64,000 bases of DNA from Poecilobothrus nobilitatus (GCA_947095535.1 OX352773.1:37903398-37967397); one strand, 5' to 3'. Shown: positions 28,403 to 41,500, numbered from the stretch's first letter. Notes: generated by a model from the sequence alone, not told the origin. Program-made: numbers and translations.

Positions 28403-28750
28403 TGCTGCCCATACACGGCGGACCAGATTTTAGAATAAGTCCGCGGACTTGATAAGTTGTATCGTATATGAGCAAGTTGTAAAACTATTTTGATGGTTAG
28501 AAAGTTGGTTGGATGAATATCAAAAAAATTTTCATTTTTGTGGACGGAGTCTTTGGTTTGTGGTTGAGTTGTATTGTGTATGAGCAAGTTATACAACTTA
28601 AATGTCATTTTAACATTGAAATTGAGAAAATAATAAAAATATAAAGTACATAATTCCAATGGTTGAATGATAGGTTGGATAAGTATGTGGTATGGTTCTA
28701 AAACCTGTCCGTACCAAGTTTATAACTTTGTCCGCCTTGTATGGGCAGCA
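28403..28750 (+). mobile_element. MITE family C, complete copy with TTA flanks
   Basis: A 348-bp element with inverted ends: left TGCTGCCCATACACGGCGGA and right end reverse-complemented TGCTGCCCATACAAGGCGGA, flanked on both sides by TTA (28400-28402 and 28751-28753). A TTA duplication suggests a PIF/Harbinger-type non-autonomous element (inference). The open frame on its minus strand recurs in the copies near 63.6 kb and is a by-product of the repeat, not a gene. Confidence 0.8.
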
Positions 28751-29978
28751 TTATGTATCGGCAAAATAAAAGAATAAGAAGAATAAAAGTTCATATTTTC
28801 ACTTTTGACAACCGCAAAAATCAAAATGTCGTTTTAATCCTGTTCCAATTTTAGAAAATTTCAAAAGAGAACGCTATTTTATACGTACCTATTTAATCAA
28901 ATATTAATGCTCTTAAATCCACTGTCAATATATTTACTTTTACCAATATTTACTTTTTATAATAAAATATTTACAATATTTTATTTAAATTTAATTAATA
29001 TTGATACAATTATTGAGAGAATATGATATGAAACTGAAGTTATTTTTAAATTTTTTATCGATTTTTTTGTTTATAGAAATAATTTTTAGGTGAAAAAATT
29101 TATATATAATACGAGTATTCGATATTATATTTTTTTAAATTTTACCATATACCCAAAAAATTATCATTGTAATAATAATAACAATAATAAAATAATATAA
29201 TAATATGGCAATTTTTAACATAAAAAGCTACTGAACAGCTTAAAAGTAAATAAGGTGAAAAATTTACTTCTTATAGCCACTTACTAACACATACAAATAT
29301 AATTTTAAATATATGTATATTATAATATATACATAATTCAAATATATCATTTTTTCACATATGAAAAACACCACCAATTTTACAAAGTACAATTTTATTG
29401 TTTATAATAATTTTTAACCAATTGTTTTTTTTATTTTATTTAATTTTATTTTGCATGTTAACAAGACTCATTGCGCCTTATTGGGTTATTGTACTAAAAA
29501 ATTAAAAACAAATGAAAAAATCATAAAATTAGAAAAATAAGTATGGACCTGTGAATATATAATTGTATTATTTTTTGATTGTTATAAAATTTTTTTTAAG
29601 TAGAGTAATAAAATTTTTTTTTGAAAAAAAAAATTTAATTTCAATTGAAATAATATTTGTACAGGGTGCATTGATTGCATCATAATGCATCATAAATATG
29701 AGAGAATTGATTAGTGAAAAAGAAAAAAAACAAAATTAAGTAAACAAAATGCTTATGAAATAAATAAATGTAATTGAGAAAATTTTTTTTATCGTAATAA
29801 TTATAATAATGTAATGCTTATGTAAAACTAACAAAATCGAAATTATGAAAAAAAAATAATGACAAAATTTAGAGTAGATGTTTTTTTTTTTTTTGAATAA
29901 TTCATTCAATCAATATGGAAATTTTTTAAGTAATAAAATTACTTATTTACAATTTAATTGGAGAATTATGATTTAGTA

Positions 29979-30003
29979 ATATATATATATATATATATAT
30001 ATA
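29979..30003. repeat. (TA)n microsatellite
   Basis: An uninterrupted alternating AT run of about 24 bases. Confidence 0.95.
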
Positions 30004-31431
30004 CTTTATTTATTTATTTTTATCAATGTTTTTGAGATTTGCATTAAATAATTATGATATGAGTGTCAGATTCATTTAAATGGAAAAAGTTAGATTTTAA
30101 GTAAGTCTGATTACGTGTTAAGGATAAAATATAATATAAAATAGACAAAGAAAAATTGAATCTATAGTTCACAAAAATCTATAAATTAGAAAATAGAGAA
30201 ATAATCAAAACTAAGAAATTAAAATGAATTTAAAATGACAAAAACTGCATGCAATTGGAAAGCTTTGACACTTTAAATTTTAATGCTAACTATTATTTTT
30301 AATATATATTTTGTACTATGAATCAAAAATTTTTTTTTGAACAGTTATAGTAAATGGAAAAGAGATTAAATTTTAATTTTATATTGATCAGGCATTGCCA
30401 CATAAATATAAATTTTAAAATCCAAGAAACTTCATTTAAAAAATATGCAAGATCTGATGCTACTTAAGGCATAGCTCAGTTTTTTTTAGCATGATATTAT
30501 GATTTAAAATTAAAAAATAAAAAAAAATTGCTGCGAATTTTCTCTGAAACCTTTTTTTAACACTATTTACCAAACACAAAATCTTATATCATTTTATTTT
30601 AAGTATAAAAATTTAATTTAGTTTTTAAATAGTGTTTATAATGTGTGTGTTTGTCATAATGTTGTGATATAGATGTAATTTTCTTTTTTATTTTTAGAAG
30701 TCGAATCTAATAAAATAACTGCAAAGTTCCAAAAATATTTTTTTAACTACTCATTTATTATCAAAAATATGATTAAATTTCAAAATAGCTTATTTATGAT
30801 AAATTTTCATTTCCAAAAACAATTTTCTCAGATTTAAATTCAAAAAAGATGTATGTATTCTGTATTTCATACAAAATGGTAAAATCAAATCAAAATGTCA
30901 GACCAAATTTAACGCCAGTTTAAATCTAATTTATTCTACTAATTTTTATTGTTTTTATAAGATTAATAATAACTGTATAAGTAAATTTAAATAAAATAAT
31001 ATTTTTTCATATTTTCAAAAAGTCTAAAGCAGTCTAAAATTATAAATACTTTACATTAAAATTTTTAAAAATAATTTGAAAAAGTTATAAAAAAAATCAA
31101 AAGCAGTTCTTCAGTTTTAAGATAACTCTGAATAAATAAGAAAAGCAATTAATTTATGTAAAACACAGATTATCAGATCTTTGATTTGTATGTGTTATTT
31201 ATTATAAATTTGCACAGGTGAAATTACAGGTATCAAAAAAGAGAGAATTATCAATTTTTCATTCTTAATAGCTCTTAATGGGGAAGTATAAATATTTTAA
31301 TTAAAAATAACTAATGTTATTTTTGGAAAATCTCCCTCCTCTCAAAATTTCAAGATTCAACCAAATCTTATTTCAATCAAAATATTGTTTCCACTTACCG
31401 TTAATTCAAATATACTTATAGTGTATTGCAA

Positions 31432-31508
31432 ACAATTATATAAAATTAGCTGTTAATAGCTGTTAACAATTATATAAAATGTAGCTGTTAAAACAATTAT
31501 ATAATGGG
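31432..31508 (+). repeat. Short tandem repeat, three units of ACAATTATATAA
   Basis: Units start at 31432, 31466 and 31493, each ACAATTATATAA followed by a GCTGTTA-containing spacer of variable length; the third is truncated before a GGGAGG. Confidence 0.8.
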
Positions 31509-33846
31509 AGGTGGTAAGTATATAAAAAAATTGTTTCACAATATTAATTTTTTAATAAAACATATTCTTTGTTAAAATTTTATTATTATATGAAAATATG
31601 CTAAAAACACTTTTATTCAATAATAAAAAATATTTTTATATGAAAAAAAATAATATATTAGATATTTTTTCCCAAAGTCATCTATGGTTATTCTTGTAAA
31701 TACTTAATACCTAATTTATCTTCAATACCACTAATTTAATTTATTTAGTTTTCAAGAACACTTTAAATTTGGTTATAATTTTAAAGTACCTAATAATTTT
31801 TTAGTATTAAATTATTTTTTTTTTTTTTGTTCTCTAATTTAAGATTTATTTCATAATAATCACATTAAACTAAATATCTATCATATGAAAAGTAATTAAT
31901 AATTAAATTACCTTGTACATATATTGATTTCGATTAATAACACCTTGCCTTTACAACATAAAAAAAAAAAAAATCATTAAACTTTAAATTGAATTTTTCA
32001 TAAAATTTAATTATAGTTTAATTTTGCATGTTATATACGTGCACATATTATATACATTTTCATGCACCTTGATTAATTTTTTTTTTAGTCACCATATCTT
32101 ATTAAGAAAAGTATAATATACATATATATTTGTTTTTCTTTTCTATGTTTACTTAAAAACAGCTCTTATTGTTACGTAATCATAAATTGATTACTAAAAT
32201 TGATTACTTTTTCTGTAATTAAACGCAAAAAAAAAAAAAGTAAAAATAAAAAAATTAAACGAAAATTTTTACTTTAATTAAATCAAAATTTATTCCATAT
32301 ATGGAAATATCTTGTAACTAATATTGCACTTCTTATTAAATAAAAAAAAATTTTTTAATTTTTTTGTGATTTTGTTTTGTTTTTTTAATCATGTAATCAA
32401 AGTAAGATTTACTGGTTAATTAGTGAATTGCCAATCTGACATAAATCTAAAACCAAAATAAAATAAACCGGAAGTGTTCGCCTTCTAACTTTTTCTTTTA
32501 GTTATATATTTAAAAATATAGTAAATATGTCTGTATCTTTTATAAAGAAAGAACATAATTTATCTGTATGGATTAAAACCTATGTATGGATTAAAACTTT
32601 CTTAGGTTATCAAATGTTCACATACAAAAGTGTTTTTACATTGCCTTACATGTCAACTTGCTAAGAGATGCTGAGAGAAAATTTTATAATTATACAATCT
32701 TTTAGTGTTATCAAACTATTGTAACTTTATATTTTAAAACATGATGGCCAGAAAAATCATTGGAACATACTTATCACAATCTTTTCAGAATCTAAATTGA
32801 ACATGCTTCATAATGTCAAATACTTTCCATATTAAATTTTGTATGTTCTGTTAGTTGACATCTCAATTTTTGTATGTTGTTTTAATTAGTGCTAAGTCAA
32901 TTATAATTAAAACAAGACACTTGTCTTATTTAATAAATAAATAGTTAAACTTAATACTGTCCTATCAAATATCACTATAAATATATTTATATACAGTCCA
33001 TCAAACGTAAATCCACAAATATGTCTTCGAAAACGGTAACTTTGTGCCTTAGTGGGGTAGAATTAAAATGTTAAAATTCTTCAACATATCTTATTAGAAT
33101 TTTATTTCACGATATCAATACTTTTCTTGCACCATATGTATGCAAAAAGGTAAAAAAAAAACTATAACATAAATACTTATAAGTATGTTTTTAAAGAAAA
33201 TTTTAAATAAAATTTTGTTTTTATTTATTTTTTTTTAAATTTAAAACATAAATTTAAATATAAAAATTGTATGTAACTTGCAATATAAATAAAATACCCT
33301 CTAGCTTTAACGATAAAAAAAAAACTATCATTGAATAGAACATAATAATAATAAAACACACCTTTTTAATTTTAAAATATACGTATACGACGTACATATA
33401 TTTTGATTAAATTAATCTTTTAACATAATTATTTAAAATTACTATTACAGATTTTTAATTTTTTTTTTTCGATTTAAAAATTGTTGTATAAGAAAATTTA
33501 GTGTGAATAGTTAAAATTTTTTGATTAAAATTGTAATGTAAATAAACTGGAAATAAAAAAAATTGAATATGGTGGAATATTTGAAAAAGGAGGAAAAAGA
33601 ATTGTGTCCAAAAAAATAACCTTCTTATTTATTACATATTATTTGTATTGAATAAAATAAATTTATTTTTAAAAGATTTAGCTGTTTTTTAATAATGGCA
33701 AGCGATTGGAATATTTATAATCATAAATTTCATTTTGTTAAAAATCTCCTATTTAATTAATATACATAACAGTTCCTTCAATCTAATCATAAGTAGATAC
33801 ACAATTCATGAATTTGGAATGCATTATATTCAATGCATAAAGTACT

Positions 33847-34624
33847 CAGAGCCAGATCTAAGGTGGGCGCAAAGAACCCCAATTAATAAGGCCCCAAAAT
33901 CGAAGAATGGAAAGCATAATGTTTTTTGATATTTTATTGAAAAAACTAAAAAAACTCAACTAAATTTCCCCAGATTTGATTTCTCAAAAGAAAACGATTA
34001 TTCTAGAGACGAAATGCCAGCTGACTCGGTTTTAAATTTTAAAGTTTCGTTTTTTCTTTCATTAATAGACTTAGATATAAATTAGAAAACAGATTTGCGG
34101 ATGCAATACAAATTTGCACCAAATTTAAATTTTTATATAATTTAAAAAATTCATCAGATGCGGATTTACAAAATTCTTGTAAACAATTTGTGTCATTTTA
34201 TGCTGGAGATGTATCAAATAATTTAATATCAGAAATTTCTTTAGTTAAAAACATTATTCCTGCTGAATTTGATAGCAAAAATCTTTTAAACGTTTTAAAT
34301 ATTTTAATAGCACAATTTTCTGATATTTTTCCTAATTTTGTAATTGTATTGCGTATATTTTTAACTATTTCTGTAACCGTTGCTAGCGCAGAGAGATCGT
34401 TTAGTGAGTTGAAACTTATTAAAACATATTTTCGTTCTACTATGCCGCAAGAACGGCTACTGGCTTTAGCATTACCGTCGATTGAATCAGCTGAAGCTAA
34501 AAATATAAATTTCAGTCAATTAATATCTATTTGTGGTGAAGAAAAAGCAAAAGGCTCTTAAGTGGCTTAAGTGTTCAAAAATCCTTTTTGCACCTGGGTA
34601 GCTCAATAGATAGATCCGGCGCTG
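33847..34624 (+). mobile_element. hAT-superfamily DNA transposon relic, internally deleted
   Basis: About 778 bp. The left end reads CAGAGCCAGATCTA and the right end, reverse-complemented, reads CAGCGCCGGATCTA: matching terminal inverted repeats starting CAG, as in hAT elements. The flanking octamers aaagtact (33839-33846) and agtgtact (34625-34632) agree at 6 of 8 positions, which fits a decayed 8-bp target duplication. Inside is only the C-terminal part of a hAT transposase, so the element is a non-autonomous deletion derivative. Confidence 0.75.
34043..34561 (+). pseudogene. hAT transposase, C-terminal dimerisation domain fragment
   Basis: An open frame of about 172 codons runs from an in-frame stop at 34040 to TAA at 34559. 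It reads RYKLENRFADAIQ near its start and later VTVASAERSFSELKLIKTYF, then RSTMPQERLLALALPSIE. This is the hAT C-terminal dimerisation domain (ASAERSFS...LK.IK...RS.M...RL..L..L.IE) as seen in ZMYM1-like transposases. The zinc finger and most of the RNase H-like catalytic core are missing, so it cannot transpose. The domain itself has no stop or frameshift. There is no proper start codon before the LENRF block. Confidence 0.8.
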
Positions 34625-36071
34625 AGTGTACTCGGTAAATTACCAAGAAGTTAAAATTTAAATTTCAAAAAAAATTTATATTTTTTATTCTTGAATTTTG
34701 AAATGATCTAAGAATAAAAAATATAAATCAAAATGCATAATGACTATATATTTCAAGTTTTTTTTTTTATATCAAATCAGATTGAATCTCTTCTTTTGAA
34801 AGCAAGCAAAATGTGGTTTTTGTAGGGTCATTATTATTGTTGTCAAAAAGGATAATGTACGAACAACCTTAGATGAAACGATTAAGATTAAATTTATAAA
34901 AGGAATAAAAACTGAATACATTATTCCAAAAAAAAAAACAATGTAAAAAAATATGGATTGGATACGAATACTCGCATCTGAAATTTCCATTTTATCAAAA
35001 TCTCGTTTATTCTGTTTAATTCTTATAGAAAATTCTATCTTTACTGAATGATTCCATCAAACAATAATTTTTTTAATATAAAATGGAAATAGAATATTAT
35101 GTATTTTCAAAATTAAATAAAATTAGAAAATATTAAATTTATTATATAATAAATAATTTAAACAATAATATGAAATGTATTACTTTAAATAAAAAAAATA
35201 AAAATAAAGTACAAAATTTCAACATAAAAACGTTAATGCTTTTTTTTTTTTAAGAACTATTTTTAGTTTAAAATTTTTTTTATGGCTATACAGAGAAATG
35301 ACTACATAATCGAGTAAATATGCAACACTGATTCAAACATTAAAATTGAAACTTCAGTCCATTATTATACGAAAGAGATTCCTTTTCTTTAATTTTTAAA
35401 AAATTTTGAAATTCTTGTCACGTTCAGTTTTGAGTCAAACAATAGACATCATTGTAACTTGAAAAGGTAAAAATTATTATTTAAATTTCTTAAAAAATAT
35501 AATAGTTTTACTTTCGGTTTTTTTTTCTTTTTTTACTTATTTTTTTCACTTATTTTTCTTTCATTTTTATTTTGGTTTATTTTTGTATTCTAGTCTAATT
35601 TATTCACATAATATAATATAAAATGTACATCATACCTTTTTTACATTTAGTTATAATAAAAAATAAAATGAAATAAACCTTTAAAGTATATTTTAAAAAT
35701 ATTTGCAAGTATTAAAATATAATTTATATCATTACTTATATCTTTTAAAATTCTTACTAACAATTTATTAAATTTTTTATCATTTTTACTTTCTTTTTGA
35801 AGAACAAAACAAAAATAAAAAATTAATGGTATTTTTAAAAGTCAGCTTAAAACAAACATAATATTTTTAATGAAAAATATAATACCATAATTACTATTAG
35901 GTTATGAAAAATATAATAATATAAGGTTTGTAGAGTACTCGTAGTTAAGAGATTTAATTAAATTTAAAGTTTACCTTTTTGCAGACCTTTAAAATATAAC
36001 ATATGCAGACTCTTAAAATGTTAAGAATCTAATAAACGTTAGTTAATACTTAAATAAGGACGTGTAATATT
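34625..36071. other. AT-rich non-coding stretch
   Basis: Between the hAT relic and the palindromic MITE pair; nothing recognised beyond A/T runs. Confidence 0.6.
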
Positions 36072-36196
36072 GGGTCGAACGCATAAAACTGAGCTAGAAC
36101 TCAAATCTTACATTAAAAAAAAAAAAAACGAATTCAGGCTTAGATTTTATTTGAAAAAATAATCTAAACTTAAAATAAATGCATACGATCCAATGG
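36072..36196 (+). mobile_element. Palindromic MITE family D, copy 1
   Basis: About 125 bp whose ends are inverse copies: left GGGTCGAACGCATAAAACTG, right ...AATGCATACGATCC. It contains GAACTCAAATCT on the left arm and a diverged complement on the right arm. It abuts copy 2 directly. Confidence 0.6.
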
Positions 36197-36320
36197 GTAT
36201 GCATAAAATATGTGTTTGAACTCAAATCTCACTTTCTCAAATAAAAACTACGCTTGAACTTGTGATATTTTGAAAAAGTAAGATTTGAATTCAAGATCAG
36301 TTTTATGCATTCGATCCATT
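36195..36320 (+). mobile_element. Palindromic MITE family D, copy 2
   Basis: Left arm GGTATGCATAAAATATG then GAACTCAAATCTCAC; right arm AAGATTTGAATTCAAGATC then AGTTTTATGCATTCGATCC. The arms pair over most of their length, so the transcript or single strand could fold into one long hairpin. A third copy is at 57716-57839. Confidence 0.7.
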
Positions 36321-37122
36321 ATCTCAAAATCAACTTAAAACTGATTTGAAATCATTTAAAATTAACTTAAACTTGAAAAAAAAAAATTACTTATAGTTTT
36401 CCGCTTGCTCAAAAATTTAACAAAGATCAGTTTAAATCAAAAATCTTCAGATTCATTAAATAATAATTGTGAACAAAAGTAATTAATTAAATTGATTTTA
36501 ATGAATTAAAAAATAAAAAATTTATTTTATGTTAAATTTTATTATGCTTAATAAATTCTTAGCATTCTAAAAATTGCACTATACTTAGTGACTCTTTTTT
36601 TCATTAAAATTCATTTTATTCATTTTCATTGTGTTGTAATTAAATTTTATGAAAATTTTTACAGATCCATATTTAAATTTAAGTATATTGATATTACTGT
36701 TTAAAATTCAATTATATTATTTAATTTTAATTATCCCATTAAAAAAAAAAAAAACTTGACAATTTTACAAAAATATTTGAAATTATAAGATTTTTTTTAA
36801 AGATTTCTGATTTGGAAGTAAATATTTTTTGAAATTTACTGCATTAAAATTCATAAAACGTAATTTTGTGATTTCAAGTAAACTAAAGTTTTTTTTATAA
36901 TTAATTGCAAAGAAAACAAATTTTCTGAGATAATTTTTAAACAATGACTTTTAGAATTAAAAAAAAACTAATAAATATTTAAATTATTGTTTAAAACAAT
37001 TTATAATCTTAATTTGAATAAAATAATGCTTTAGAATAATGTTTTTTTAATCATTAAAATAAGTAAATTTGTTATAATGTTGCCATTTTAATTTAAGCGC
37101 GTTTTTTCTTTTAAATGAAATC
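36321..37122. other. AT-rich spacer between MITE pair and SINE
   Basis: About 800 bases of A/T-rich sequence with no readable frame or repeat structure. Confidence 0.6.
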
Positions 37123-37133
37123 AATTAAAAATT

Positions 37134-37315
37134 AGGGTCTCGGTGGTCTAGTCGGTAAAAGTGTATGAAATACATTTTAAACACAAAATGCCACCCACGT
37201 CGTAAGAATATTCCCCCTTACGACATTTTACCGCCACGTCTTGAAAGGAAAGGCTTTTGTATTTTCCTTGCCATAAATGTTTATGTGTCAGGAGAACATA
37301 CTACAAAAAAAAAAA
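37134..37315 (+). mobile_element. tRNA-derived SINE (family B), B box deleted, with target duplication
   Basis: Begins AGGGTCTCGGTGGTCTAGTC (A-box type), matches the 19.5 kb copy through GTGTATGAAATAC and CACGTCGTAAGAA, and ends in an A run. An 11-bp direct repeat AATTAAAAATT flanks it exactly (37123-37133 and 37316-37326), as expected for LINE-driven insertion. About 35 bases containing the B box are missing relative to the other copy. Confidence 0.8.
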
Positions 37316-37407
37316 AATTAAAAATTCTCAAAAATTCAATTTAGAAATTGAATTGTATTTAAATAATAATTTTTCAAATATTTGAATCAATTTTTTATAT
37401 TATTATA

Positions 37408-37877
37408 CAGGGTGATTCCAATTCGATGGTCTTCCTTGAAATGAGTGATGCGGCATGTTGAGACGAACAAAAAATTGTATAGAAGGTGGGGGCCTATTTT
37501 TTCACTGCATTAGAAGTTATGAGCCCTAACTATTTTTCAACCGTAATTTGGTTTTATTTCAAAAAAATAGAATCAGATAAGACAGATAAAAACTAAGTAT
37601 ACCATTTTAAAGCTTATTTTAAATCGTAACTTTCTAAATCATTTTTAAACATTACTCTATAATTTCCCAGTCTGAAGTTCTAATGGCTTAAAGTCAAATA
37701 TTTTTAACAAAGTATCGATGAAAGACCTTTTATCAAGAAAATAACGGTATTAACATAATAGTTTTTTTTTATTATTATAAGGGTAATATTTTGACCCTTC
37801 TCTTTCTCTACATTTTGACTATACTAGTACCTTTCTAGCTACCATTTCAAGGAAAACGATCTAGTTGGAAACATCCG
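37408..37877 (+). mobile_element. MITE with about 38-bp inverted ends and TA flanks (mariner-type)
   Basis: A 470-bp element. The left end CAGGGTGATTCCAATTCGAT, then GGTCTTCCTTGAAATG, is matched by the reverse-complemented right end CGGATGTTTCCAACTAGATC, then GTTTTCCTTGAAATG, with one gap. TA stands on both sides (37406-37407, 37878-37879). The TA target and long ends suggest a Tc1/mariner-type non-autonomous element. No open frame inside. Confidence 0.7.
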
Positions 37878-38557
37878 TATAAAACATTTTTAAACACAAA
37901 ATCTACTTATTGTTTTGCATCAAAATTTTTCTAAGTAATAAAAAATCGAACATTCAATATTTAGAGCGTTTTATAAAATCTTTTTAATTATTATATTATT
38001 TTTCTACTATTCCATTTTGTTTTTTAAAATAATTTAATAAATATTTATTATTAATTATCAAAATTAAATAATAAGATATAATATAGAAAAAAATTATAGA
38101 AAACTAAACAAAAAAGTTAAATGTTAAACAAATAAAAAAAAATCATATCATAAAAATCGTCATTAATCTAAAAAAAAATCTACAAAATCGAATGAAAATA
38201 AAAAAAAAAAATAAAAAAAAAAAAACTAAACAAAAAAACTAAAAGTGAACTTTCATTAAAACATACATCAAATCATAACAAACGAAAAAAATAAAATAAA
38301 AAAAAAAATTAAAATAAAATTTTTACTATCACTTTTTTTTTTTTTTAAAGAAACAGTTAAGAAAAAATAAAAACTAGTAGATATTATTGCACAATAACTC
38401 CATCAACACATTCATATACCAATAAAAAAAAAAAAACAAGTCACGATAATACATTTATATATTCTATATATATATACATATAAATATACATATTAACTAT
38501 TTCGTACAAGTTTTTATTAACAGATTTTTTTTTTTTAACATTTAACAGGAATTGTTT

Positions 38558-38563
<6 letters not shown>

Positions 38564-38596
<33 letters not shown>
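38564..38596. repeat. (TA)n microsatellite
   Basis: An uninterrupted alternating TA run of about 33 bases, the longest in the window; further shorter TA runs follow to 38980. Confidence 0.95.
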
Positions 38597-38598
<2 letters not shown>

Positions 38599-41500
38599 AT
38601 ATTTTAAGATATATTTTATAATATAGTATAACATTTAAATTTATATTGATATATGTATATCTAAGGTATATATATATTTTTCAATTATATTTGTTTTTTT
38701 GTATATTATATGTATATAAAATATATGTTAATATTTTAGTAAAAATAAAATAAAATTTTAATAAAAATCGAAATTAAATCGAAATATATAAAATTTTAGT
38801 GAGCACATTTTTTGTTTTGTTTTTTTTTTTTTTTGTTTTTTTTTTTTTGTTTTTAGTTATAAAAGTTTCATAAAGGTTATACTTTTTTTTTTTGTAAAAA
38901 TGATTTGAAATGAAATGAAATCGGAAGTAGATAAAATGTACAAACATATTATATATATGTATATATATATTATATATATACAATTAACAATTACCTTATC
39001 TTAATTAAACGAACCTAGATATATTTGCAATTTAAATAAATTCCAATAATTGATTTTATGATATTTGATATAAAAGAAATTTTTTTTTTTTTAAATTTAA
39101 TTAAAAAAGTAAATTTTCATATCTTATATATTCAATTTTAAAATTATTTTAATTACTATATTAAAATATTGTGAATGATAATCAGATTGAGGTTACATGA
39201 ATTAATAAATGTTAAAATATAATTTGTATACTAAATTTGAAATAAGGATTAAATAAAGAAACTTAAAACAATTAAACAATTTTTGAAATCACTTTGAAAT
39301 ACATACATATGTATATACTAAAAATAGTTATTTTTCAATAAAAATTTTCCTTAAAGAGAGTATAACAGTTAAAATAAGGTATGAAAAACTGAATTATGGC
39401 TATGTTTTAATAAAAATAATTTTTTTCATTAATTTATTGTACAATAAAAATACATAAGGAAAATTCAGAGGTAATCTGTTTAATTAATTTTATTTATTTA
39501 ATTTCTTAAAAAATTAGATGTAGATAATTTAGATAAATTTTGTAAGGAAATATGATATATTTTCAGCATAAAATTTTTTAAAATTATAATTAACCTTTAC
39601 GTTTAATTTTTACAAAAAAAGCTTTGATTATTTTCAAAAAAAAAAGAATAAAAACACAAACTAAATACAAAATAACTCTAAGTAGGTATTTTTTTTTTTT
39701 TGTTACTAAAGATACATAAAATTTAAATTTAAAGATTGCTTTTATAAGATTAATTGATACAGTATTTATTATGATGTTTACTTCAGATTTTGGTTTTTAG
39801 ACTCGATTAAAGATTTTGTATCTTATTTAATTTTTAGATCTGGATTGTAGGTTTTTGATTGCAGTTTTAATATTATTGTGCTCAATTTTTGAATTGAATA
39901 TAAATGAATTCTGAAGTCTTGAATTTAAATAAAGTCAAATGTCTGACGTTTGTTTTGTTTCTTTTTCTTTATTAAAATTTAATTTACATAAGTAGATATA
40001 CACATGTTATTTATTATATGTTCTAAATATTTAATTAATTATTTGAAACCTTAATCATATGGTGATCACATAAGTAGTTACATTGAAACATATCAAAAAA
40101 AAAAACATAGATTCCAATATAGTGCTTAATACTTATTCATTGACAGCAAAGTAATTTATTTTAAGTTAACAAGTATTATATATGTTATTAAAGAAAAATT
40201 TATAAACGTTATTAATTATCAATTTTATATAGATAAAATAACATACATATCTTACAGCAATAATATCGTCAATTTTATAAAATGTTAATATCAAAAAGAT
40301 TTCTTTAACCCTCATATCCTAATTAAAACAAGCATTTTAAATATTAAATTTTGATATACCTATACATAATAGGTATACCTACATACGTTACAAATATAAA
40401 TTCAAGTAATTTTATTTTCTAAAAATTTAATGTTTTAGTTTTATACTTATGTATATGTATACAAAATTTCTCATATATTCTAAGTTTTATATAATATATT
40501 TAGAATTTGGAACTTCATAATCTAATACCATTTAATTCAATATATCATAATTAAAAAAATACTTATAAAAAATTACAGATATATTAACTTCCTTTTATCA
40601 ACTTAATGTGTTGTAAGTAATTTCATTGAAGATCAAAATTTTAATTTTTTTTTCTTAATCTTGACACTAAACTGCATGAAAATTCAGAATTATAAAAAGA
40701 ACAATATAGAAGTTAAGTCAAAATGCCATTAAATCCCTATATAATACAAGATAATCCAATTTTCATAATTTCATAATATATATATATATATAATTAATAT
40801 ATCAATGAATTCAATATTTAAAAGTCTATTATGTTTTCATTTAATTAGATCAAAAATTTGACTTCTACAGAAATGTTTCGAGTATAAGTAAAAATTCCTA
40901 AAAAACACAGATAGAGGTTAATAAAAAATTATAAATTTTACAGAGTATTGCATTAAAGCTTTAATTTTATTTATTTTTATGTTTTTTTTTTTTTTGTTTT
41001 TATTATTAATTTCTCTCCCAAAACATTAAAAAAAAAAAAGAAAATAATAAAGAAAATTAAATAAAATAAATTTACCGTTAATTATATTATATCCTTATAA
41101 TGTAAATATATACATATACAATTCAGTTTTTGTTTTTTCTTTGTGAATTTTTTGATTATATAATTATATATTTTTATTTTAACTTATATTTTCTTTTATA
41201 TATTTTTCAATTTAAATAATTACTTAACACTTACACTGTAAAATTTTTAAAATAAATTTTTTATTTAAATATTATAACATTTATCGTTTTAAATTCACAT
41301 TTTTTTTTTATATATAGATTTTGTTTATTCACATGCAAATTTCACATACATACATTTTTATAATTATTTAATATTTTAACTCTTCTTTTTATTGTATTTT
41401 GTTTTGTTTTTAATTTTTAATACAAAAAAAATATATATATATGTGGCTATATTTTATTTTTCTTTTTCTTTTAACTTTAGGTATTGTAATTTTTTTTCAA

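Larger units (their letters stand above)
28751..33846. other. AT-rich non-coding stretch
   Basis: Contains the (TA)n at 29979 and the short tandem repeat at 31432. TATGGATTAAAAC is duplicated at about 32566 and 32585. No coding sequence recognised. Confidence 0.6.

Noticed and set aside
28390..28659. 89-codon minus frame, and a similar 65-codon one at 63543-63740
   Set aside because: Similar because both lie in the same MITE family; no codon-level sign of selection and different frames are used at the ends.
38774..38983. 69-codon minus frame with KKKKTKKKKN
   Set aside because: Created by T homopolymers and a TA microsatellite.
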